Origin: Candidatus Electryonea clarkiae
GTDB lineage: Bacteria > Electryoneota > Electryoneia > Electryoneales > Electryoneaceae
Length of the DNA: 38,723 bases
Reading direction: 5' to 3'
NCBI GenBank assembly: GCA_030765455.1
Contig: JAVCCM010000058.1
Coordinates: forward strand, 1-38,723
Made by a program: the position numbers and the translations under genes. The notes under the pieces were generated by a model, which saw only the letters and a list, made by a program, of their open reading frames with translations, was not told where the DNA came from and made no database searches. This document shows, one piece after another, positions 26,601 through 34,041 of this stretch (the first letter of the stretch is position 1; each line of letters starts with the position of its first letter).

Positions 26601-28684
26601 CTTCAAAGAATTCTCCCATCCCCGGTCCTTATGGTCCATATAACATGCTGGCGCCATTTTGGGACGAGCGGTACTTTTCAACAGATGAGGATGGCGCATA
26701 TACCTATTACGATGAGGAAAATGGAAGATTTATCATCGAGTGGTTTGAATCAAAAGGTTGGTTAGGTGGCGGCAGTTATAGTCAACCATGCACTTACGAG
26801 ATAATAATTTACGACAGGAACGAGCAGCATAATACTCGTACAGGTGATAATGAGATCCTCTTCCAGTATAAAAACGGTGAGATAGACCCGCACATTGGAT
26901 ATGCAAGATGCAATCCCTGGTGGACAACAGGAATCAAGGACGGTACACAGACTGATGGATTGATGTATTATTACCATGTGACACCGTCACCGGGAGCCGT
27001 AGATGACGATAATGATTTTGACGATGAACTTTCGATCCTGTTTACAACCGATGTCAGGATTATCGCCGGTTCTATTGCAGGCACTGTTACAAATTCAATC
27101 ACAGACGATCCAGTCGAAGGGATTCGTGTTACCCTGGATGACAACTATTATGAAACATTTACGAATGAAGAAGGTCAGTTTCTGCTCGAAGGAGTTCATG
27201 TGGGGCAGTATTCGGTTTCATTTGATGATGAGTGTTTCACGGACACTATGCTTACAGATATAGCCATCGCTGAAGATGAAACAACTTACGTTGATATGCC
27301 ATTGAGACATCCACTCTTATCACTTGATCCTGTAGAATTTGAAGAGGCAGTCGATCCGGGTACTGAAGCAACATTCCAGGTTTCGCTTAACAACCCGGGT
27401 AACGGCAGCCTCGAATACTCCGCTGAATATTTCCGCGGCGATCCGGATGACAATCAGCGTCAAGAAAACGAACCTTGGGATGAGTTGCACACTATTGATC
27501 TCAGTCCGGATGAATCCAATTATTTCGGCCTGACTTTTGTCAATGACTGCTTCTACGTAACCGGATCGAACAACCAGAATGCAGCTGATCCAAACAAGAT
27601 TTACAAGTACGACAGATTTGGGAGGGAACTTCTCGCGTCATTTGACCAGCCTGTACCACAAAATCAACGATCCCATTTCGGAATACGCGAACTTGCATGG
27701 GACGGCGAATACCTGTATGGTGTCGATAACAATCGAATTTTCCAGATGGAAATTCTACCGGATTCAATCACACTTGTTGATTCGTGGAGAATACCGTTAG
27801 AGTCTGTAACCTATCTTGAATGGGATTCCCAAAATGACCTCTTCTGGATGGGTAACTATAACAGCGATATTTATGGTGTTGACCGTGATGGAGAAACCGA
27901 AGCTCGATATGAACGTGAATTTGTTCCTCGAGGTTTGGCGTGGAACCCGGACGATGAAGCGGAACGTTATCTCTACTTCTTTGCTCAAATATCATCACGA
28001 AGTGATGTCCATGTGATAAGGATGAGTCCTTCGACAGGCGAATATGATACTACCGCGACTATCCCATATCCCGCGGGAAGATGGGCGTTCGCCGGTGTTG
28101 ATTTTTCAAAAACCTGGGACCCGCTTATCCGGGTTTTCTCGACCCTGATCAACCAGACCCAGGAAAGTTACGTCCAGGTGTGGTATTTTGCTGACAACGA
28201 ATCAATTGTTACGCTTGATAATCATGAGGGTGCGGTAGCCCCTGGTGAAGAGAGTGTAATCGAATTACTATTCAATTCAGCAGGAATACCCGCCGGAACC
28301 TATCCCTTCTTCCTGAGTTTTGCCAATAATGCCTGTGAAGAGGAAAACAATATCGTCTCCTTTGTTTTAACCATCCCTGATACAACTGACAAAATCGGCG
28401 AACCAATCGAAAAATTGCCGTTGGAGTGGTCGTTTGACGGTGCATATCCAAACCCGTTCAACCAGACCCTGACAGTCCGGTTTGCTTTGAAAGAATCAGC
28501 GAAAGTCAGGATGAAAATATACAACCTTCTTGGACAGGAAGTTGCGGAGTTAGCTAATTTGCCTATGACAGCAGGAAGATACGCGCTGCCCTTTGATGGC
28601 TTGGGTCTATCAAGCGGGATGTATTTCCTGCAATTCAATGCCGGACCATTAAATGAAACGAAAAAGATAATTTTACTCAAATAA
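23621..28684 (+). CDS. C25 (gingipain)-like giant secreted protein, array copy 3, both catalytic residues missing
   Basis: The product is 1,687 residues from ATG 23621, with GGAGG four bases before it; an in-frame reading through the upstream leader repeat is rejected as start. The signal peptide MKYRDGLFVIAC... ends near SRA. The prodomain, C25 domain, Ig/CARDB-like, nidogen-like, regulatory-like, propeller-like and sorting domains are in the same order as its neighbours. The histidine position is Ser436 (FQCSGA) and the cysteine position is His465 (LSHGTGKW). The substrate-pocket loops cannot be judged. The N-terminal two-thirds and the sorting domain (IYNLLGQEVAELANLPMTAG) are nearly shared with copy 4, but the propeller segment is an outlier among copies 2-5. 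It lies 93 bases after copy 2. Confidence 0.87.
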   Translation: MKYRDGLFVIACVLIFISNSRARNISPNQELPIQVSNRIISSNGMRLTLEIAEPEWRTIDSGNERVSFANYNLMTGYLEERGLPSVPVTSRTFRLPPRKSARLEILETNYETYTDIDYAAYFGGSTPGELGQIKSPGDSWYPGKLAELSNPSNRHDFRVSSLITYPVQVNPARREVRVYNRIDVDIHFEEDNNSDLPDQIPARISKTFLPWYRQFLDWDENELDEYELYRGGVQVVMPDDEDLWDDLDPWIEWKLQKGWELDFLTDNDVDDWEAEDIQEELRDRYQAQPFDYVVIIGDADGSYATPAGINVTNTDYGIFADYYYQLMDDDDIYQDVIVGRISVRNGTELERYVQKVLSYECDPYMDDTDWYLQGACLAIYDYHPIGGTSVCEYIRSELFNIGYTDVFYYSSPNGPEPARSNLITHINDGVSYFQCSGAIADGLTRQQILNLTNENKPFVAIQLSHGTGKWSVETAAISEAFIRAWNNGEPTGAIGAFGQATNRANWGYENSFAAGAFYTTARLRLPTLGQMLWGGQKNMFIDFYPYRTGTYTYQNYAECINLMGDPLVWLWTDIPAELDIDAEESIVLGQHSYPVEISDEDGNPVEGAWVTMYKSDDNEYEIVRGESAGDGSILLNLPFEYTGEAVLTVTAQNFQPVQIDVDIDEPDNRIGYTTVNIIDDGEDGTSGNDNGIPEPGETVGLEIDIKNFGGNRQTNISLTASSDDTWIEEIEGSITLDALGPGAEANGTGMILIEISHEAQDRWLNHLELTLESDQDTYTDDYSLKIFAPAYLLLEVSGSEDLEPGETSEIAVEIMNTGGADASASEGHMRILHSFGGMVEPDAEFEAMDIGDAASATFEIRSHMVAIPGFQVPAMLIVTTEDEHLDTVWFSIPLGTRSESEPCGPDRYGYWAYDNRDTDYEKSPEYDWVEISPNANDTDYEGTLQIEDAREGGGEAPVIALPFQVQYYGNDFDSITISNYGWAAFGNQAQFYGTSKNSPIPGPYGPYNMLAPFWDERYFSTDEDGAYTYYDEENGRFIIEWFESKGWLGGGSYSQPCTYEIIIYDRNEQHNTRTGDNEILFQYKNGEIDPHIGYARCNPWWTTGIKDGTQTDGLMYYYHVTPSPGAVDDDNDFDDELSILFTTDVRIIAGSIAGTVTNSITDDPVEGIRVTLDDNYYETFTNEEGQFLLEGVHVGQYSVSFDDECFTDTMLTDIAIAEDETTYVDMPLRHPLLSLDPVEFEEAVDPGTEATFQVSLNNPGNGSLEYSAEYFRGDPDDNQRQENEPWDELHTIDLSPDESNYFGLTFVNDCFYVTGSNNQNAADPNKIYKYDRFGRELLASFDQPVPQNQRSHFGIRELAWDGEYLYGVDNNRIFQMEILPDSITLVDSWRIPLESVTYLEWDSQNDLFWMGNYNSDIYGVDRDGETEARYEREFVPRGLAWNPDDEAERYLYFFAQISSRSDVHVIRMSPSTGEYDTTATIPYPAGRWAFAGVDFSKTWDPLIRVFSTLINQTQESYVQVWYFADNESIVTLDNHEGAVAPGEESVIELLFNSAGIPAGTYPFFLSFANNACEEENNIVSFVLTIPDTTDKIGEPIEKLPLEWSFDGAYPNPFNQTLTVRFALKESAKVRMKIYNLLGQEVAELANLPMTAGRYALPFDGLGLSSGMYFLQFNAGPLNETKKIILLK

Positions 28685-28721
28685 ATATAGAATAATTCTG
28701 ATTCAACGCTTAAGACATTTA

Positions 28722-28760
28722 GATTTTTTCTTTGCGACTTTGCGACTTTGCGTGAAAAAT
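28722..28760 (+). repeat. CTTTGCG leader repeat ahead of array copy 4
   Basis: GATTTTTTCTTTGCGACTTT continues as GCGACTTTGCGTGAAAAAT. It is nearly identical to the leader of copy 3 and at the same distance from the ribosome-binding site, showing that the duplication unit included the 5' leader. Confidence 0.78.
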
Positions 28761-28775
28761 ATTGCTGGAGGTATC

Positions 28776-31700
28776 ATGAAATATCGAAACGGATTATTTG
28801 TAATTGCCTGCTTAATAATATTAATTGGGATAACCTCAGCGCGGGATTTCTCTGCTGATCATGGGCTGCCATTACAGGTCTCCAGCAGGATTATGACTGC
28901 GAATGGCTTGCGTCTTTCACTTGAAATCGCAGAACCCGAGTGGAAAACTGTCGGTACGGCAAACGATCAGGTCTCACTAATTGATTATAAATTGATGTGT
29001 GGATTCCTCGAGAAAGAAGGTTTGCCATCCGTACCAGTCACAAGCCGGAATTTCCGTTTACCACCTGGAAAAACCGCCACGCTGGAGATACTCGACGCTC
29101 AATACGAGACCTTTACAGATATCGATTATGCCGCGTATCTCGGTGGAACCACACCTGAAGAGCTTGGTCGTACCCAATCAACTAAAGATTCATGGTATCC
29201 TGGAAACCTGGCTGAGCTGACAGAACCCTCCCATTATCACGATTTCCGTGTCGCAAATCTTGTGACCTACCCGGTGCAAGTAAACACCGCCCGAAAAGAA
29301 GTACGGGTATATAACCGGATAGATGTGGATATTCATTTCGAAAATGATCCGAGTGCAGATTTATCAGACCAATTTCCCACCGCAATCAGCCGCACTTTCC
29401 TCCCCTGGTACCGTCAGTTCCTCGACTGGGATGAAACCGAATTGAACGAATACGCCCTCTATCGCGGAGGTGTGCAAGTTGTATTACCTGATAATGATGA
29501 ACTCTGGGAAGTTTTCGATCCCTGGATCGAATGGAAACTACAGAAAGGCTGGGAGCTGGAGTTCCTGACAAACAATGATGTAAATAACTGGTCGGCTGGA
29601 AATATCCGTGGTGAGCTAAGAGACCGTTATGAAGAGCAGAAATTCGATTATGTAGTGATCGTAGGTGATTTAAACGGTGATTTTGCTACACCCAGTGGAA
29701 CTAATGGCGCTGATTATTATTACCAACTAATGGATAATGATGACATCTACCAGGATGTAATCGTCGGGCGCATAAGTGTTCAGGATGCTGAGGAGCTGGA
29801 AATATATGTCAACAAGGTTCTTTCTTATGAACGTGACCCCTATATGGAAGAAACCGACTGGTACCTCCAGGGAGCCTGCTATGCTATTTACGACTATCAC
29901 CCGATAGATGGGACTGCCGTATGCGAGTATATCCGTTCGGAGCTGTTCAACATCGGCTATACAAACGTTTTTTACGATTCATCGCCAACTGGGCCAGAAC
30001 CTGTCCGAGGCAATATTCTTGAGCATGTAAATGAAGGGATAACATATTTCCACTCCAGTGGAGCTATTTCTGACGGTATCACTCGAACACAAGCTCATGA
30101 ACTGACAAACAACTATATGCCTTTCGTATCCATGCAACTCACCGAAGGAACTGGAGTGTGGCATAATCAAACCGAAGCGATCAGTGAGGCATTGATGCGT
30201 GCCGGGACAGTTGACACACCTACCGGGGCTATCGGAGCTTTTGGATTTACAACTAATTCTACGGACTGGAAATATGAAGATGGATTATCAACCGGGGGAG
30301 CTTATGCAGCGATACATCTCCGTTTACCGGAACTTGGTCAAATGGTCTGGGGCGGGCAAGCGTTTATCTGGAATGCGTTTCATCCTGATTGGGCTACCGG
30401 AGGTTACACATTCCAAAATTTTGCTAACCAATTTAACCTTATGGGAGATCCCCTGGTCTGGCTTTGGACTGCAATACCGGCTGAAATGAACGTGGAGGCA
30501 GATGATACTATACCAATAGGTAGAAACAGTTATTCGGTTGAAGTGACTGATGAAAACGACAATCCTGTCGAGAACGCCTGGGTTACCCTATATAAAGTTG
30601 ATGATAATGAAAATGTAATATTCCGTGGCGAGACAGGTGCAGACGGCTCAGTCCTGCTGGATGCACCATTCAGGTATTCAGGTGACGCTATTTTGACAGT
30701 AACAGCGCAAAATCATCAACCTGTCCAGGTAGAAGTTGAAGTAAGAGAACCGAATGCGAGGATAGGGTATGTTGAAGTCGAGGTTATTGATGACGGTAAT
30801 AATGGCACAGAAGGTAATAACAACAGTATTCCTGAAGCAGGCGAAACGGTCGGTTTAAGGATTACCACCCGAAATTTTGGCAACAACCAACAGACAAATA
30901 TTTCCATTACCGCTGCGTGCGAAGATGATTGGATTGAGAATATTGACGGGGAAGCAGCCTGCGAAGCTCTAAATCCGGACGCAGAAGAAACATGCGAAGG
31001 ATTGATTCTTGTCGAGATCGATCCGCAAGCCCAGAATGACTGGATATTTCATCTTGAATTGGAATTTGAAAGTGATCAGGGAACCTGGACGGATGATTAC
31101 CCATTGAAAGTTCAGGCACCGTCTTACCTGTTTGTCCAGGTTACAGGTAGTGAGGAGCTGGAACCGGGTGATGACGCTGAGATAACAATAGAAATTGTAA
31201 ACATTGGTGGTGGTGACGCTTCCGCTTCGGAGGGTCACCTGACCATACTTCACAGCTATGGCGGCACTGTCGAACCTGATGCGGAGTTCGAAGCAATGGA
31301 AATCGGTGAATCAGCCAGCGCTTCGTTTGAAATTCGGTCACACTTAAGCTCCATCCCAGGATTTGTTGCATCTTCAATGTTAGTTATAACTACTGAAGAT
31401 CAGCAGATCGATACTATATGGTTTTCTATTCCCCTGGGAACGAGAAGCGAGTCTGAACCATGTGGTCCAGACCGTTATGGCTACTGGGCATTCGATAATC
31501 GTGACAGTGAATATGATATCGCCCCTGTTTACGGTTGGATCGAAATTAATCCCGAAATTGAAAATCATGATCTTGAGGGAACTCTTCTTATAGAAGATGT
31601 TAGAGTTGATTATGGCGAAGCACCGGCTATTCCACTTCCTTTTGAAGTACAATATTACGGTGAAACGTTCGACACAATTACTATTAATAATAATGGCTGG

Positions 31701-33815
31701 GCTGCGTTTGGAGACCAGTCACAGTTTTTTGGCGCTATTTTTCATTTCCCAATTCCGGGACCTTTTGGACCTTACAATATGATTGCGCCGTTCTGGGATG
31801 AACGTTATTTGCAGGGGGAATCGGGTATTTTTACTTCTTATGATGAAGAAAACGACCGCTTAATTATTGAATGGTATGAATCTCTTGGAAGAACAAGCAC
31901 TAATTCTTATGGTCAGGCATGTACTTTCGAGATAGTGATTTATGATTTGGCCGGTGATCATGTAACACGAACAGGTGACAACGAGATCCTCTTCCAATAT
32001 AAAGACAGAGAAATGAATCCTCATTCCGGTTACAGCAGACACATGCCCTGGTGGACAACAGGAATTAAAGATGGTACACAGACTGATGGGCTACAGTATT
32101 ATTACTGGTTGATGAACTCCCCCGGCGCCGTTGAAGAATATGGAGATTTTAACGACAGCCTGGCAATTCTTTTTACTACAAATGTTGAGCTGATACTCGG
32201 ATCAATTGAGGGTACTGTAACTAATTCCGTCACGGAAGAACCAATTGAAGGCGTCCTGATCAGTGCGGATGATAATTATTATCAAACATATACTGATGAT
32301 AATGGATATTATATGCTGGAAGGCATATATGTTGGAGAGCATACATTATCATATCAAAATGAATGTTATAATGAAATGGTATTAACAGGATTAATAGTAG
32401 CTGAAGATGAGACAACGATGGTGAATACATCGTTGTTATTTCCCGAATTATCACTTGATCCGGATGAAATAGATCACGAACTCAGTTTGAATACACAGGA
32501 GACTATTGAAATAGTACTGGCAAATCCCGGTAATGGCACTCTCGAATATGAGGCTGACATCTACCTGGATGATCCCCGTGAACATCCCGATCAAACAGAT
32601 GAAGCCTGGAATAATTTATATGCCTTCGACCTTGATCCGGTTGAATCACGTTATTTTGGGATAGCGTTTGTCAACAGGGAATATTATGTAAGCGGTTCTA
32701 ATAATCTCGATCCCACAGGACCAAACAAAATTTATAAATACGATAATCTTGGAAGAGAACTGGTAACGACTTTCGATCAACCTGTAACGGAGGAAGAACG
32801 AACCGCGACGGGGATGCGAGGAATTGCCTGGGATGGCGATTACCTGTATGGCGTAGATGATGAAGTAATCTACCAGATGGAAATCTTTCCCGACTCTATC
32901 ACCCTGGTAGATTCCTGGGAAGCACCAGTACCATCTGCTCATTTCCTCGAGTACGATCCCGGTAGCGACTTGTTCTGGATGGGTAATTATGATAGTGATA
33001 TTTACGGAATCAACCGTGATGGTGAAGTTATCCAGCGATATGAACGGGAATTAATCCCACGGGGAGCGGCATGGAACCCATTTGATGAGTTTGGTAGAAA
33101 TCTCTATCTATTCACCCAATGGTCTTCGCGCAGTGAAATTAATGTTGTCAGGATGAACCCACTGAACGGTGAAAATGATATAGTGTATACAATTCCTTAT
33201 CCCGCCGGGAGATGGGCATTGGCTGGAGTAGATTTTTCTAATACCTGGAATCCACTCGTTAATGCTTTTTCTGCTCTAATAAATCAGACTGAAGAGAGCT
33301 ATGTGCAGGTCTGGTATTTAAGTGACAATGAGACATTTTTCTCTATAAATAATCCAGGCGGAGTATTGGATGCCGGGGAAGAAAATATAATTGAATTTAT
33401 GTTCAATTCTACCGGACTTCCGTTTGGTTCTTATTCATTTTATGTTGGATTTGATAATAATGCTTGTGAGGATGAGAACAATTACATTTCAATAACAATG
33501 ACACTACCCGACACTACTGACGAAATCACTGATCCTGATATCGAGCAGCCTCTCGAATGGTCTTTTGACGGAGCATACCCTAATCCCTTCAACCAGATTT
33601 TGACTGTGCGATTTGCTCTAAAAGAGACTGCGATAGTAAGAATGAAAATATACAACCTCCTCGGTCAGGAAGTTGCGGAACTGGCTAATTTGCCCATGAC
33701 AGCAGGAAGATATGCGGTACCCTTCGATGGATCAGGGCTGTCAAGCGGGATGTATTTCCTGCAGTTCAATGCCGGACCCTTGCATGAAACAAGGAAAATC
33801 GTACTGCTTAAATAG
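28776..33815 (+). CDS. C25 (gingipain)-like giant secreted protein, array copy 4, both catalytic residues missing
   Basis: The product is 1,679 residues from ATG 28776, four bases after GGAGG-like sequence (GGAGGTATC). The signal peptide MKYRNGLFVIAC... ends near ITSA; the mature part starts RDFS. The domain order is that of the array. The C25-fold domain has Ser428 for the catalytic His (FHSSGA) and Glu457 for the Cys (LTEGTGVW), so it is a predicted pseudoprotease. Other fold features are kept (YYYQLMDNDDIYQDVIVGRI, FNLMGDPLVWLW). It is closest to copy 3 over the prodomain, C25 and nidogen-like parts, but the propeller matches copy 2, including a 29-nt identical DNA stretch (22721-22749 and 33009-33037). 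It ends with the sorting domain YPNPFNQ...KIVLLK. Confidence 0.87.
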   Translation: MKYRNGLFVIACLIILIGITSARDFSADHGLPLQVSSRIMTANGLRLSLEIAEPEWKTVGTANDQVSLIDYKLMCGFLEKEGLPSVPVTSRNFRLPPGKTATLEILDAQYETFTDIDYAAYLGGTTPEELGRTQSTKDSWYPGNLAELTEPSHYHDFRVANLVTYPVQVNTARKEVRVYNRIDVDIHFENDPSADLSDQFPTAISRTFLPWYRQFLDWDETELNEYALYRGGVQVVLPDNDELWEVFDPWIEWKLQKGWELEFLTNNDVNNWSAGNIRGELRDRYEEQKFDYVVIVGDLNGDFATPSGTNGADYYYQLMDNDDIYQDVIVGRISVQDAEELEIYVNKVLSYERDPYMEETDWYLQGACYAIYDYHPIDGTAVCEYIRSELFNIGYTNVFYDSSPTGPEPVRGNILEHVNEGITYFHSSGAISDGITRTQAHELTNNYMPFVSMQLTEGTGVWHNQTEAISEALMRAGTVDTPTGAIGAFGFTTNSTDWKYEDGLSTGGAYAAIHLRLPELGQMVWGGQAFIWNAFHPDWATGGYTFQNFANQFNLMGDPLVWLWTAIPAEMNVEADDTIPIGRNSYSVEVTDENDNPVENAWVTLYKVDDNENVIFRGETGADGSVLLDAPFRYSGDAILTVTAQNHQPVQVEVEVREPNARIGYVEVEVIDDGNNGTEGNNNSIPEAGETVGLRITTRNFGNNQQTNISITAACEDDWIENIDGEAACEALNPDAEETCEGLILVEIDPQAQNDWIFHLELEFESDQGTWTDDYPLKVQAPSYLFVQVTGSEELEPGDDAEITIEIVNIGGGDASASEGHLTILHSYGGTVEPDAEFEAMEIGESASASFEIRSHLSSIPGFVASSMLVITTEDQQIDTIWFSIPLGTRSESEPCGPDRYGYWAFDNRDSEYDIAPVYGWIEINPEIENHDLEGTLLIEDVRVDYGEAPAIPLPFEVQYYGETFDTITINNNGWAAFGDQSQFFGAIFHFPIPGPFGPYNMIAPFWDERYLQGESGIFTSYDEENDRLIIEWYESLGRTSTNSYGQACTFEIVIYDLAGDHVTRTGDNEILFQYKDREMNPHSGYSRHMPWWTTGIKDGTQTDGLQYYYWLMNSPGAVEEYGDFNDSLAILFTTNVELILGSIEGTVTNSVTEEPIEGVLISADDNYYQTYTDDNGYYMLEGIYVGEHTLSYQNECYNEMVLTGLIVAEDETTMVNTSLLFPELSLDPDEIDHELSLNTQETIEIVLANPGNGTLEYEADIYLDDPREHPDQTDEAWNNLYAFDLDPVESRYFGIAFVNREYYVSGSNNLDPTGPNKIYKYDNLGRELVTTFDQPVTEEERTATGMRGIAWDGDYLYGVDDEVIYQMEIFPDSITLVDSWEAPVPSAHFLEYDPGSDLFWMGNYDSDIYGINRDGEVIQRYERELIPRGAAWNPFDEFGRNLYLFTQWSSRSEINVVRMNPLNGENDIVYTIPYPAGRWALAGVDFSNTWNPLVNAFSALINQTEESYVQVWYLSDNETFFSINNPGGVLDAGEENIIEFMFNSTGLPFGSYSFYVGFDNNACEDENNYISITMTLPDTTDEITDPDIEQPLEWSFDGAYPNPFNQILTVRFALKETAIVRMKIYNLLGQEVAELANLPMTAGRYAVPFDGSGLSSGMYFLQFNAGPLHETRKIVLLK

Positions 33816-33822
33816 AACAAAA

Positions 33823-33867
33823 GATTACAGGATGTAAGGATCTTTAGGATACACAGGATTATTTCTT
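33823..33867 (+). repeat. 45-bp flanking direct repeat, left copy
   Basis: GATTACAGGATGTAAGGATC through ACAGGATTATTTCTT. It matches 33953-33997 at 37 of 45 positions without gaps. The two copies enclose the 80-bp double-hairpin element between array copies 4 and 5. The sequence is the AT-rich half of the dispersed repeat family. Confidence 0.8.
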
Positions 33868-33872
33868 TGGAT

Positions 33873-33952
33873 GTTCTGTCAGGTCTTGAACGAAGAGGAG
33901 ACCTGACAGAGACCCCCGTCAGTTCATCGCTTCGCTAAAGAACTGACGGAAC
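33873..33952. repeat. 80-bp double-hairpin element, copy B
   Basis: It is the reverse complement of 2138-2217 with 3 differences in 80 bases. Its hairpins are at 33876-33909 and 33916-33949, separated by AGACCC. All three differences lie in loops or the spacer, so both 10-bp stems are fully preserved. The element abuts the right 45-bp direct repeat exactly and may also weaken transcription from copy 4 into copy 5. Confidence 0.9.
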
Positions 33953-34025
33953 AATCACAGGATATAAGGCTTTTCAGGATTAACAGGATTATTTCTTAGC
34001 GCCTTTGCGTCTTTGCGCGAGAAAG
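33953..34025 (+). repeat. Dispersed ACAGGAT + CTTTGCG repeat, full copy, leader of array copy 5
   Basis: The first 45 bases (33953-33997) are the right copy of the direct repeat around the double-hairpin element. They continue into AGCGCCTTTGCGTCTTTGCG and CGAGAAAG. This is the full-length form that also occurs inverted at 7063-7134. It ends shortly before the TTGGAGG ribosome-binding site of copy 5. Confidence 0.8.
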
Positions 34026-34041
34026 AAATATTGGAGGCATC

